The translations under genes and the position numbers were made by a program. Below, one piece after another: positions 44,380-52,575 of a stretch of 64,000 bases of DNA (the first letter of the stretch is position 1; each line of letters opens with the position of its first letter). The DNA is from Sphingomonas sp. OV641. GTDB lineage: Bacteria; Pseudomonadota; Alphaproteobacteria; Sphingomonadales; Sphingomonadaceae. The notes under the pieces are model-generated. The model saw nothing but the letters and a program-made list of their open reading frames with translations. It made no database searches and was not told where the DNA came from. Where the stretch lies: NCBI RefSeq assembly GCF_900109205.1, contig NZ_FNZB01000001.1:2108001-2172000 (forward strand), read 5' to 3'.

Positions 44380-45366
44380 TCAGATGCGCACCAGCATCTT
44401 GCCCTTGTTGGCGCCGGTGAAGAGACCGAGGAAAGCGTCGGGCGCGGATTCCAGTCCCTCGAACACCGTTTGTTCGCGCGTGAGACTGCCGTCCTTCAGC
44501 CAGCGCCCCATGTCCTCATAGAAATCCGCCGCGCGGGCGAGATGATCGCCGACCAGGAAGCCCTTGATCGTCACCCGCGCACCAATCACCTTCGCCAGAT
44601 ACTTCAGCGACTGCGGCTGGCCTTCATTGTAGATGTCGATCATGCCGCAAATTGCGAAGCGCGCGTTCATGCGGGCGGCGAGCAGCGCTGCATCCAGGTG
44701 ATCCCCGCCGACATTGTCGAAGTAAACGTCAATGCCCTCGGGCGCTGCCTTGGCAAGCGCCTGCACCACGTCGCCCGACTTATAATCGATCACCGCATCG
44801 GCGCCGAGCGACCTTACCCAATCGCACTTTGCCGCCCCGCCGGCCGAACCGATCACCGTCATGCCCTTCGCCTTGGCGATCTGGACGACGGTCGATCCGA
44901 CCGCGCCAGCCGCCGCTGACACGAAGACGATGTCCCCTGCCCGCGCCTGTGCGACATCCAGCAGCCCGAAATAGGCGGTCATGCCGGGCATGCCGAACTG
45001 GCCCAGAAATGCCTCGTCCGGCACGTCGAGCCGCGGCAGTGGTTGCACCTGGCCGGCCGGCAGCACCGCCTCTTCGCGCCAGCCGAGCATGTGCTGAACC
45101 TTGGTGCCGACCGGCACCTTGTCGGATCGGCTTTCCACCACTTCGCCGATCGCGCCGCCCTGCATCGGTTCACCCAAAGCGAATGGCGGGACGTAGCTTT
45201 TCACGTCATTCATCCGCCCGCGCATGTACGGATCAACCGAAAGCCAGTTGTTCGCAACGCGCACCTCGCCATCGGCAAGCGGGGCCGACGGCTGGTCGAT
45301 CAGGGCGAAATCACCCGACTTCGGCATCCCCTTGGGGCGCGAGTGCAAGGTCCAGGCACGCGGCAT
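44380..45366 (-). CDS. NADP-dependent MDR oxidoreductase (leukotriene B4 dehydrogenase-like)
   Basis: This 328-residue zinc-free medium-chain reductase of the YncB/curA-like group has SVDPYMRGRMND near residue 45, a Rossmann motif FVSAAAGAVGSTVVQIAKAKG (about 145-165), and DVYFDNVGGDHLDAAL. The C-terminal NKGKMLVRI ending is typical. It reduces activated C=C bonds of enones or related aldehydes, with the natural substrate unknown. Two tandem ATGs exist at 45369 and 45366; the second is better spaced from GGGAGAG. Confidence 0.92.
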   Translation of the reverse strand: MPRAWTLHSRPKGMPKSGDFALIDQPSAPLADGEVRVANNWLSVDPYMRGRMNDVKSYVPPFALGEPMQGGAIGEVVESRSDKVPVGTKVQHMLGWREEAVLPAGQVQPLPRLDVPDEAFLGQFGMPGMTAYFGLLDVAQARAGDIVFVSAAAGAVGSTVVQIAKAKGMTVIGSAGGAAKCDWVRSLGADAVIDYKSGDVVQALAKAAPEGIDVYFDNVGGDHLDAALLAARMNARFAICGMIDIYNEGQPQSLKYLAKVIGARVTIKGFLVGDHLARAADFYEDMGRWLKDGSLTREQTVFEGLESAPDAFLGLFTGANKGKMLVRI

Positions 45367-45502
45367 CATTCTCTCCCATCTTGTCCGGCTTGACGCATTT
45401 ATGCCCGAGGGGCGGGCCCAACGCAAAGAGCCCGGGCGTCATGCCCGGGCTCCCCGCTCGCCTGGCCGCAGAGGGAAACGGCCGGCGGTTGGCTGGTGAA
45501 GA

Positions 45503-46699
45503 TCAGTAGGTGCCGGAGAAGCTGCGATCGAGGTTCGTCCGGCGCTGATTGTCGTCCTGGTCACCGCTACGCTTGTCCGTGCGATCACCATAGCCAAACA
45601 GGGCGGAGCTATTCTCCTCGTCGCGCCAATGCTTCTTCGCTTCGTCCGCCGTCTTGGACAGTGTCACGTTCGTGTCCACGCTGGAGATCCAGCTCGACGG
45701 GATCGAATGATGATGCCCTTCGGCCTCGGGATCGTTCTTGGTCAGCAGGATGCGATCACCCCGCACCTTATCCACGGTGCCGACATGCGTGCCGTCCGAG
45801 CCGACGACATCCATATGCTCTTTCACCTTGTTCAGCGAATCGCGCTGGGTCTGGCGGGTCGTGCGCCAGGACGAGAATTCATTCTCGAACTTGCTGCGGT
45901 TCTCTCGGCGATACTCGTCATAGTCGCGGTCGAGCGCCGCAATCTGGGTACGGCGCCAGGAGCCATAATCGGAATCGCGATCATATGCGTTCTGGTCGCC
46001 ATAGTTGCGCTCATCATAGCGCATGTCGGCCTCGCGGCGGCGCTCCGCCTCGTCATCGCCGAACCAGGAGCGCACTTCGTCTCCGGCGCGGGCGAAGAAG
46101 CCGCGATCGTCATAATCATAGCCCTGCGGGACCCCGCGATAGCCGCCGCGCTGGCGATTGCCGCCGCCGCCACCCATTCGCTGCCGCTGGCCGCCGAACT
46201 CGCGATCCCGGAAGCGATCGCCCGTGTCGAACCGGCGCCCGCCACCATAACCACCGCCGCGTGAATCATCGGCGCCATATCCTGCGCGGCCGTAGCGCTC
46301 GCCCGAGGACTGGCCATAACCGGACTGGCCATAACCGGATTGCCCGTAACCGGATTGGCCGTAGCCTAAGCCGCCGCCACTGCGCTCACCCCAGTCGCGG
46401 GTGTTGTTGTCGCGATCGCTCCAGCCGCGACCACCGCCGCGCCGACCGTAGGACTCGCCCGACCCATAGCCGCGGTCCTGATCGCTGCGCTCGCCATAAG
46501 GCACGAAGTTGCGCGTGTAATCGCGATCATCGTCGTCGTCGTCATGGCCGCGGTTGCGGCCGCGATCCAGGGCGCCGGCAGCGCTATATTCGCGCGCGCT
46601 GGAATAGGTGTAATCACGCCCCGAGCCAAAGTCCCGGCCATAGTCCTGCTGGTCGCGTCGGCCACTATAATCGCCGCGCGAATTACGGTCATAGCCCAT
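45503..46699 (-). CDS. Low-complexity protein with DUF2171/PRC-barrel-like C-terminus
   Basis: In this 398-residue protein the first 240 residues are strongly enriched in Gly, Arg, Asp, Tyr and Ser, including four tandem GYGQS units, and should be disordered. A SWFGDDEAERRREAD motif near residue 210, seen in many alphaproteobacterial BON/DUF2171 proteins, is followed by a charged helix with DYDEYRRENRSKFENEF. A compact domain MDVVGSDGTHVGTVDKVRGDRILL (about 300-360) is PRC-barrel-like. No signal peptide. Possibly a stress or desiccation-related protein; function unknown. ATG 46699 has AAGGAG. Confidence 0.82.
   Translation of the reverse strand: MGYDRNSRGDYSGRRDQQDYGRDFGSGRDYTYSSAREYSAAGALDRGRNRGHDDDDDDRDYTRNFVPYGERSDQDRGYGSGESYGRRGGGRGWSDRDNNTRDWGERSGGGLGYGQSGYGQSGYGQSGYGQSSGERYGRAGYGADDSRGGGYGGGRRFDTGDRFRDREFGGQRQRMGGGGGNRQRGGYRGVPQGYDYDDRGFFARAGDEVRSWFGDDEAERRREADMRYDERNYGDQNAYDRDSDYGSWRRTQIAALDRDYDEYRRENRSKFENEFSSWRTTRQTQRDSLNKVKEHMDVVGSDGTHVGTVDKVRGDRILLTKNDPEAEGHHHSIPSSWISSVDTNVTLSKTADEAKKHWRDEENSSALFGYGDRTDKRSGDQDDNQRRTNLDRSFSGTY
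46308..46367 (-). repeat. Four 15-bp tandem repeats inside the DUF2171-like gene
   Basis: Four units of 15 bases (46308, 46323, 46338, 46353) encode GYGQS four times. The first two units are identical, the third and fourth differ by a few bases. Being in-frame multiples of five codons, copy-number change would alter protein length without frameshift. Confidence 0.85.
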
Positions 46700-46929
46700 G
46701 TCCAAACTCCTTCCGTCTGCGGACAGCGCCGGGCTGTGTCGCCCGGTCACGATGCTGTTTGAAAGGCTGACCGGGGCGAATGTTCCCCCTCAAACGGGCC
46801 GTTTTCGGCCAGACGATCGTTCCCGTCGCCGAGCCACCGGCGGATCATTTCAGCCTGCGACGAGAAGCCGTTGCATGAACGCGAAGCGCAAGCTAAGGGC
46901 GACGCTCCCGGCTTCGCCGGGGTCCGGGC

Positions 46930-47005
46930 GGGGCCGTAGCTCAGATGGGAGAGCGCTGCAATCGCACTGCAGAGGTCAGGGGTTCGATTCCCCTCGGCTC
47001 CACCA
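46930..47005 (+). tRNA. tRNA-Ala (anticodon CGC)
   Basis: All cloverleaf arms are present in 76 bases: acceptor GGGGCCG / CGGCTCC with the alanine-identity G3-U70 wobble, D-arm GCTC/GAGC, anticodon stem CTGCA/TGCAG with loop ATCGCAC (anticodon CGC, reading GCG), T-arm AGGGG-TTCGATT-CCCCT, discriminator A and an encoded CCA. No intron. GCG is a common Ala codon in this GC-rich genome. Confidence 0.97.
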
Positions 47006-47060
47006 GCCCGCCCCTTTATGCTTCAGTCTTGCTCGCTCACCCCGCACCGCTCGTCTCGTG

Positions 47061-47085
47061 AAGAAGCGGGCGGCGCCCTTCTTTA
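47061..47085. terminator. Possible shared terminator of tRNA-Ala and aqpZ
   Basis: AAGAAG then GGGC / GCCC then TTCTT form an imperfect hairpin (47061-47083) with a small GGC loop, followed on the plus side by CTTT. It lies between the tRNA and the convergent aquaporin gene. Weak. Confidence 0.3.
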
Positions 47086-47108
47086 CCGGCAAGCGGCACG
47101 CAGCCGCC

Positions 47109-47858
47109 TCATTCCGCACGAGGGCGTCCCGGTTCGCCGGTGACGTCAGGCTCTTGCGCGGGGGCGGCGAAGACCGAGCGGTAGACGAGACCACCGACAA
47201 TGCCGCCCAGAATGGGTGCGAGCCAGAATAGCCAGAGCTGCTGGATCGCCAGCCCGCCGACCACCAATGCCGGGCCAGTGCTTCGTGCCGGATTCACCGA
47301 GGTGTTGGTGACGGGGATGCTGATGAGGTGGATCAGCGTCAGGGCGAGGCCGATCGCGATCGGGGCGAACCCAACCGGCGCACGCCGATCGGTCGCGCCG
47401 ATGATGACGAGCAGAAACCCGGCGGTGAGAACGAGTTCGATGGTAAAGCCGGCGGCCAGACTGAAGCCGCCGGGCGAGGCGCTGCCATAGCCGTTCTCGG
47501 CCAGACCATTTGTGGCGAGATCAAAGCCCGGTGCGCCGCTGGCGATCTGGTACAGCAGCCAGGCGGCCGCGATCGCGCCGACGACCTGCGCCAAGACATA
47601 AGGCGCGATATCCTTCGCCGGGAAGCGGTTGCCGGCCCAGAGACCGAAGGTGACCGCAGGATTGAGGTGACAGCCGGAGACTTGCCCAACCGAATAGGCC
47701 ATCGTCAGAACGGTCAGGCCAAATGCAAAGGACACGCCAAGCAGCCCGATGCCTACGTTAGGGAAAGCAGCGGAAAGGACGGCACTGCCGCACCCGCCGA
47801 AGACCAGCCAGAAGGTGCCGACAAGCTCGGCCCCCATGCGTCGTCCCAGATCCGGCAT
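47109..47858 (-). CDS. aqpZ: Aquaporin Z
   Basis: This 249-residue water channel has six membrane helices and two half-helices carrying NPA motifs, LNPAVT (about residue 66) and VNPARS (about residue 190). The selectivity residues fit AqpZ-type water channels: F in the first-helix [18 protein letters not shown] region, and the Arg after the second NPA. A polar 20-residue C-terminal tail is present. ATG 47858 follows GGGAG. The leader upstream contains nested complementary segments. Confidence 0.94.
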   Translation of the reverse strand: MPDLGRRMGAELVGTFWLVFGGCGSAVLSAAFPNVGIGLLGVSFAFGLTVLTMAYSVGQVSGCHLNPAVTFGLWAGNRFPAKDIAPYVLAQVVGAIAAAWLLYQIASGAPGFDLATNGLAENGYGSASPGGFSLAAGFTIELVLTAGFLLVIIGATDRRAPVGFAPIAIGLALTLIHLISIPVTNTSVNPARSTGPALVVGGLAIQQLWLFWLAPILGGIVGGLVYRSVFAAPAQEPDVTGEPGRPRAE

Positions 47859-47874
47859 CTTGCTCTCCCGCAGC

Positions 47875-47947
47875 CTTTCGTCGCCGGGACCTGAGGCTAG
47901 GGCGTCTTTGTCGTGGCAATATCGGGGTTAGCCCGCCCTGACGAAAG
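47875..47947 (-). promoter_or_regulatory. Self-complementary leader upstream of aqpZ
   Basis: In the gene sense CTTTCGTC (47947-47940) is the exact complement of GACGAAAG (47882-47875), and AGGGCG (47939-47934) of CGCCCT (47904-47899). Together they could fold the 5' leader into one stem with an internal bulge ending just before the GGGAG ribosome-binding site. Whether it regulates the channel is unknown. Confidence 0.3.
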
Positions 47948-47964
47948 AAACTGCCCGTAGGGCA
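47942..47964 (-). terminator. Weak terminator after the outer-membrane protein gene
   Basis: On the minus strand TGCCC-TAC-GGGCA (47964-47952) is followed by GTTTCTTTCG. The stem is short (5 bp), but the T-rich tail and position, 83 bases after the stop of the gene at 48047-48814, fit a terminator. Confidence 0.4.
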
Positions 47965-48046
47965 AAAGGCTGAGGCGCCCGTCCATGAGCAATGGCGTGC
48001 CCGGCAACGATGTTTCCACGACACACCTGGCGCTTCCGGATCGGGA

Positions 48047-48814
48047 CTAGAATTCGTGCTGGTAGGACACGCCCAGCCGGGTGTTCTGCCCGAAAGTGTT
48101 GGTGACGTAGCTTGCCCTGGCGGACACGGTATCCTTGCCGGTGAGATGATAGGACAGACCGCCAGCCGCCGCGAGGCCGGAGAAGTCGTTCGTCCCCTTC
48201 GAAAAGTTCGCACCGGCGATCAGCGTCAGCCGCTCGGTCAGCGGGCGGATCGTGAACACGCCGAGATAGGCGCTGTTGCTGCTGACCTCGATCGGGATGC
48301 CTTCCTGCTGATCCAGATCGGTCACTGCCTGCCGGCCATTGGTATAGGTGTAGCCGAACGGCACGAAGATCTGCCACTTGCCCGTTTTCAGGCCGGCCCG
48401 TGCGAGGGGCACGAAGCCGCCCAGCGAATAACGGGTCTGCTGGATGCCCGAGTCCAGCTCGCTTCGCCCGGCGGCAAAAGTGACGATCGCGATCGGGAGG
48501 AGATAGGACGCACCCAGCGACCATTGGCCCGACTTTGCGATGCGCCCGTTGAACTTGAACTTGGGGCCGACGGCCATCGAGCCGGACACTGAAAGCTCCC
48601 CGGCAAAGGATGCGCCGACCTTGGTGGCGATCTTGGTCGGATCCTCGGCCGCCTTCTGCTCCTGCTGCAGCTCCTGCTGCTGCCGCTGCTGCTCTTCCCG
48701 TTGAGGCGGACCATCCTGCGCGCGGGAAGAATGCGGCACTGCCAGCGTGAACGAGGCGACAGCGACGACGATCAGCCTCAGCCAGACCTGCTGTTGTGAG
48801 GGAAGCAAATGCAC
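48047..48814 (-). CDS. Predicted outer-membrane beta-barrel protein
   Basis: This 255-residue protein has a signal peptide (VVAVASFTLAVPHSSRAQ), then a Gln/Glu-rich coiled segment (about 35-60). About ten alternating amphipathic strands follow (e.g. WSLGASYLLPIAIVTF, WQIFVPFGYTYTNG, DTVSARASYVTNTFG). It ends in Phe, the usual BamA recognition residue of outer-membrane barrels. It is like the transporter-type or DUF-class porin-like barrels but I cannot name a family. The start is GTG 48814 with AAGGAG nine bases upstream; another GTG at 48874 lacks one. Confidence 0.75.
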   Translation of the reverse strand: MHLLPSQQQVWLRLIVVAVASFTLAVPHSSRAQDGPPQREEQQRQQQELQQEQKAAEDPTKIATKVGASFAGELSVSGSMAVGPKFKFNGRIAKSGQWSLGASYLLPIAIVTFAAGRSELDSGIQQTRYSLGGFVPLARAGLKTGKWQIFVPFGYTYTNGRQAVTDLDQQEGIPIEVSSNSAYLGVFTIRPLTERLTLIAGANFSKGTNDFSGLAAAGGLSYHLTGKDTVSARASYVTNTFGQNTRLGVSYQHEF

Positions 48815-49050
48815 GAACCGGCTCTCCTTCCCGTCAGCGGCATGTTGCCCTCCTGAATATCCGGCTGACTTCACCCGCCCAACAGGGGAAACTCCCGCCT
48901 TTCGCCAGGATCATTGCCGAGGCGGATGAGCGGTGAGTGGGCGACGCTTGCGGAACGGGGGCAGTCCGGCGAGTGGGTCCTCCAACGGACGGTCGCACTT
49001 TGCTGCGTCGCGGCGTGACTTTCCTGCCCGTGCATCGTTAAGTCGCTTGT

Positions 49051-49809
49051 ATGAGTGACGATCTGCCCGAGGCGATTCCCGCCGCCACCCTCATCATCTT
49101 TCGCCAGGCAAGGAATGGCCCGCCAGAATTGTTGATGGTGGAGCGGGCCAAGGCCATGGTGTTCGCCGGCGGCGCGATGGTGTTCCCTGGCGGCCGGATC
49201 GATCCCGGCGATCATGCGCTGGCGGAACTGACCGGCGGGGACGAGGAGACGGCCGCTCGCATCGCCGCGGTTCGCGAGACCATCGAGGAGGCGGGCCTGC
49301 CGATCGGCCTTTCCGAGCTTCCCAGCGCGGAACAGCTGGCGCAGATGCGCGCCGCCCTGCACGGCGGCGCAACGCTGGCAGAGGCACTGGCGGGGGCGGA
49401 TGCGACGCTTGATCTGGCGCAGCTCGTGCCCTGGGCGCGGTGGCGGCCGGCGCACCGCAACATGCGGATCTTCGACACGCGCTTCTATCTGGCGGAGCTT
49501 CCCGTCGATGCTCCGCACGCGACGGTCGACCAGACGGAGAACGTTCGGCTGGTCTGGGCGACGGCGCAGCAGGTGCTGGCGGATGCCGATGAGGGCAAGC
49601 TCGAGGTGATTTTTCCCACCCGCCGCAACCTGGAGCGGCTGGCGCTGTTCAGCAGCTTTGCCGACGCGGCGGCGCATGCCCGCGAAACGCCGATCCGGAC
49701 GGTCACGCCCTGGTCGGAGACGCGCGGCGATGCGGAGCATCTCTGTATCCCTGACGATTGCGGTTATCCGGTCACATCGGAGGTGATCGCGAGCGCCATG
49801 CGCGGCTGA
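49051..49809 (+). CDS. NUDIX hydrolase (NUDT19-like)
   Basis: This 252-residue member of the longer NUDIX group hydrolyses CoA- or nucleotide-linked diphosphates. The NUDIX box is split by an insert: GGRIDPGD...AAVRETIEEAGLPIG near residues 47-87, with the catalytic REx2EE kept. PFxGG-like VFPGGRI and the C-terminal FPTRRNLERLALF segment match mammalian NUDT19 (acyl-CoA diphosphatase) and bacterial relatives. The next gene shares one base with its stop (TGATG). Confidence 0.9.
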   Translation: MSDDLPEAIPAATLIIFRQARNGPPELLMVERAKAMVFAGGAMVFPGGRIDPGDHALAELTGGDEETAARIAAVRETIEEAGLPIGLSELPSAEQLAQMRAALHGGATLAEALAGADATLDLAQLVPWARWRPAHRNMRIFDTRFYLAELPVDAPHATVDQTENVRLVWATAQQVLADADEGKLEVIFPTRRNLERLALFSSFADAAAHARETPIRTVTPWSETRGDAEHLCIPDDCGYPVTSEVIASAMRG

Positions 49810-50561
49810 TGCCGCCGCGCAAGCGCACGCGCGGGCGCGTGCGTCATGTCCTTCGCTGGATCGTGTCACTGGCGGTGGCGGCGTTGCTGGCGCTGCTCGC
49901 TTATGGCTGGCTGCGGCAGCATCCGGAGGATACACCCTGGGCACCGCTCGATCTGGCGCGACCGATCGGCATGTTCACCGGGCGGAAGCTGGCCGCGCTG
50001 GGCGAGGACTTCCCGCAATGCCGGGCGCTCCTGGACAAGGCGGGTGTGGAATATGTCGCGCTGGCCGAACTGCGCGAGGGCGCTCGTTGCGGCTATGCCG
50101 ATGGCCTGCGCTTCGCCGCGGATGACCCGCGCATCACGCCATTCATCCCGGCCCGCCTGGGGGTCGCCTGCCCGGTCGCGGCGGCGCTGGCGCTCTGGCA
50201 ATGGGAGGTCGTGCAGCCCGCCGCCGAACGCCATTTCCGCATGCGCGTGAGCGGGATTGAGCATCTGGGCAGCTACAATTGCCGCCGCCTCTATGGCCGG
50301 AGCAGCGGCGATTTCAGCCAGCATGCCACGGCCGATGCCGTCGACATTTCCGGTTTCCGGCTGGCGGACGGACGCCGGATCACCTTGGTCGCCGACTGGA
50401 GGACAGGCGGCGCAGAGGCCGCGTTTCTTCGCGAGGTTCGCGATGGGGCGTGTCGCGTCTTTGCGACCGTTCTTTCACCCGATTACAACGCGGCCCATCG
50501 CGATCACCTGCACCTCGACCAGGCCGATCGCGGCGCAATGGGCTGGCGGTCCTGCCGATAA
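49809..50561 (+). CDS. Extensin-family peptidoglycan hydrolase-like protein
   Basis: This 250-residue protein has a basic N-terminus and a membrane anchor (about residues 15-33), then an extensin-like C-terminal domain (about 65-245). The domain has zinc-ligand-type motifs FSQHATADAVDISGF and AHRDHLHLD, as in VanY/MepA-like DD-peptidases, and SYNCRRLYGR. Several Cys may form disulfides in the periplasm. It likely acts on cell-wall peptides but activity is unproven. Coupled to the NUDIX gene by TGATG. Confidence 0.88.
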   Translation: MPPRKRTRGRVRHVLRWIVSLAVAALLALLAYGWLRQHPEDTPWAPLDLARPIGMFTGRKLAALGEDFPQCRALLDKAGVEYVALAELREGARCGYADGLRFAADDPRITPFIPARLGVACPVAAALALWQWEVVQPAAERHFRMRVSGIEHLGSYNCRRLYGRSSGDFSQHATADAVDISGFRLADGRRITLVADWRTGGAEAAFLREVRDGACRVFATVLSPDYNAAHRDHLHLDQADRGAMGWRSCR

Positions 50562-50579
50562 GACCGATCGCTAAAGCTC

Positions 50580-51131
50580 TCAGTGCGGCAGGGCGCCGGC
50601 TTCGACCTTCTCCACCCAATAGGGGTAAAAGGCCGGCTGGCGCGAGGACCAGCCCGAAGCCGTGGCCGCCGCCTCACTGATCGACTGCAGCAGCTTGCGC
50701 CGCAGCTCGGGGTGAAGATGCGGGAGCGCGGCTGCTGCACAGAAAGCGCCGGGAAGCCACGGGCGAACCGCCGCACCGATCAGTCGTTCATAGAGGAAGC
50801 GGTAGGCCGAAAAGCTGGAAATCCGCTCCTGCCCGAGATCGAAGGCGCTGACGGTGGTGAGCGGCCCCAGAAACCGCTCAACAGCGTCGAGGCCGCTCTC
50901 GTCAGGAACAAGCGCGCGGATTTCCGGCAGTCGCATATAGTGCCGCGCCTGCGCACGAATGCTGGCCGCCTCCACTACATCGCGCGACCAGCGGGCCATG
51001 GCATCATCCCGGTCCAGCCCGATATCGAGGCTGCGCCTGATGTAGCGCTGCGTCGAGGCGTTGAAGCCCGCGAATTCCTTCATCTCTGCCAGCGTCATCA
51101 CGCCTTCCGCTGGCTTCATCCTGGCACTCAT
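50580..51131 (-). CDS. Hypothetical protein, mostly helical
   Basis: I do not recognise this 183-residue protein. It has no signal peptide or membrane helix. It begins MSARMKPAEGVMTLAEMKEF, then FNASTQRYIRRSLDIGLDRDDAMARWSRDVVEAASIRAQARHYMRL-type helical sequence, and ends with HPELRRKLLQSISEAA and FYPYWVEKVEAG. Starts at 51131, 51119 or 51098 are all possible; ribosome-binding sequence is weak. The reading frame shows normal codon bias for the region and no competing gene. Convergent with the extensin gene. Confidence 0.65.
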   Translation of the reverse strand: MSARMKPAEGVMTLAEMKEFAGFNASTQRYIRRSLDIGLDRDDAMARWSRDVVEAASIRAQARHYMRLPEIRALVPDESGLDAVERFLGPLTTVSAFDLGQERISSFSAYRFLYERLIGAAVRPWLPGAFCAAAALPHLHPELRRKLLQSISEAAATASGWSSRQPAFYPYWVEKVEAGALPH

Positions 51132-51313
51132 CGTGACTACCCCGCCCGCATTGCCGAAGCCGGGCCGTGATGCACCAGGATGATTGTCGTGATCCCGGGC
51201 GCCCATGGCCGACGCCCAATACGATCATGACCAATGCCGCGCCGCAACATCAGATGCGACGAACGGATTCCGTTTGTTACGGAATGATGTTACGTGCGTC
51301 TTTCACGCAACAA

Positions 51314-51532
51314 TCAGGCATCCCGCTGGCGCTCTGCTTCCTCGTCATAGCCCGACGACGGTGCCGGATCGGCGCGCGCCGGCTGCGTGGTGGACGGGGG
51401 ATCGGACGCGTCCATGGATTCATCCAGCCCGGCATCGAGCTGCGCATCCTTGCTCTCGGGGTGCTTGTCGAGCCGCTTGGAAATCGATTCATCGCGGCCC
51501 GCATCCTGGGACGGCGGTTGTTGGGTCGGCAT
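51314..51532 (-). CDS. Small acidic hydrophilic protein
   Basis: This 72-residue protein is rich in Asp, Ser, Pro and Gln (PPSQDAGRDESISKRLDKHPESKDAQLDAGLDESMDASDPPS in pieces), with no hydrophobic segment and probably disordered. ATG 51532 has a strong AGGAGAGAG ribosome-binding site at ideal spacing, which is the main support that it is real. No family recognised; such proteins in sphingomonads may be stress-related, but nothing here proves it. Confidence 0.6.
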   Translation of the reverse strand: MPTQQPPSQDAGRDESISKRLDKHPESKDAQLDAGLDESMDASDPPSTTQPARADPAPSSGYDEEAERQRDA

Positions 51533-51591
51533 GACGCTCTCTCCTACTGAAACGGTTGCTCAACGAGCAATGAAGCTCGCCTGTTCCTTGT

Positions 51592-52380
51592 TCAGCCGTC
51601 CGCAGCCAACCGACGGACGGTCACCGTTTGCGCGATCAACTGCGCCGTGCCGAAGATGGTCATGAAGGCGATGTCGGTCGCGTCTCGCCCAACCGCGACC
51701 CGGGCCATGTCAGCGCAGGTGGCCATGCCGGTCGCATCGACCAGCCGCCAAGCGCCGCCCAGCCACAATTCCGCAACGGCGTGAAAGTCCGGCGGATCGA
51801 CGCCGGGTGCATATACGGCCACGCACCGCGCCGGGATCTCCGCCGCTCGGGCAAGCGCGACCAGCAGATGAGCATAATCGCGGCAGACGCCGCGCCGCTC
51901 GGCAAAGGTCGCCAGGGCGCCGCCCCGCGGCTCCGTCGCCGCAGCGCTATATTCCAGTGATTTCTGCACCCAGTCGACGAGCGCCAGTGCAAGCTCCCCA
52001 CCCGACAGCCCGGCGAACTGCCGCCGAACGAAATGTTCGAACCGATCGGACTCGCAATAGCGGCTGGGCAGGAGATAGCCGATCGTCTCGGGCGGGAGAG
52101 CCGAGACCGGCGTGGGGGCAAAAGCGGCAAGGTCGACGGCGGGGCGATCGACGTCGATGATCGCGTGGTAATCGGCCACCAGGCGGCGCTCGCCGCGTGC
52201 CCAGCAACGCTGCCCGATGCCCTCCTCCCCCATCACGGCGCGGATCGGATGATCCGACCGGATCAGGAGGGACTCCACCTCGATCCGCTGGTCAGGCAGC
52301 GCGGCGGCCTCGACCTGGAGCAGAACGTCGGCGGGCTCAGGGAAGGCATAATCCAGATGAACGTCGATCGAGAGGCGCAT
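51592..52380 (-). CDS. Transglutaminase-like cysteine peptidase
   Basis: This 262-residue protein has an N-terminal beta domain (MRLSIDVHLDYAFPEPADVLLQVE) and a transglutaminase core. The core carries the triad: Cys in RRGVCRDYAHLLVALARA (about residue 167), His in PDFHAVAELW (about residue 203) and Asp in WRLVDATG. The N-terminal part is typical of bacterial transglutaminase-family proteins often found with alpha-E/circularly permuted ATP-grasp genes, which are absent here. The cytoplasmic role is unknown. ATG 52380 follows AGGAA. Confidence 0.9.
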   Translation of the reverse strand: MRLSIDVHLDYAFPEPADVLLQVEAAALPDQRIEVESLLIRSDHPIRAVMGEEGIGQRCWARGERRLVADYHAIIDVDRPAVDLAAFAPTPVSALPPETIGYLLPSRYCESDRFEHFVRRQFAGLSGGELALALVDWVQKSLEYSAAATEPRGGALATFAERRGVCRDYAHLLVALARAAEIPARCVAVYAPGVDPPDFHAVAELWLGGAWRLVDATGMATCADMARVAVGRDATDIAFMTIFGTAQLIAQTVTVRRLAADG

Positions 52381-52521
52381 CGCTTGTTCCTGCGCCGGAC
52401 TGGCCCGGCCACCATGACACATTCACTCAAGCAACATGCGTCAGCCATGCCGGCCGCTGTCGCTCACCAGCCTGCCTCCCACCCGTCCGCGTCGACATGC
52501 GGGGCCGGCACGCAGGGCAAG

Positions 52522-52552
52522 AAAAAGGCCCGGCGGGGTAACCCGCCGAGCC
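52522..52552 (-). terminator. Rho-independent terminator after the BI-1 gene
   Basis: On the minus strand GGCTCGGCGGG (52552-52542) pairs with CCCGCCGGGCC (52537-52527) with one G-T pair, and a TTTTT run follows (52526-52522). It lies 23 bases after the stop of the gene at 52576. Confidence 0.88.
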
Positions 52553-52575
52553 TCATGTCTCAGCCTCTCGATCGC

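Noticed and set aside
46308-46367. Short tandem repeats that could look like a CRISPR array.
   Set aside because: Units are 15 bases with no spacers and encode GYGQS in frame. No cas genes are present.
45496-46770. 424-codon Arg/Ser/His-rich frame opposite the DUF2171-like gene.
   Set aside because: Shadow of the low-complexity coding sequence. The minus-strand frame has the SWFGD motif, a DUF2171-like end and AAGGAG.
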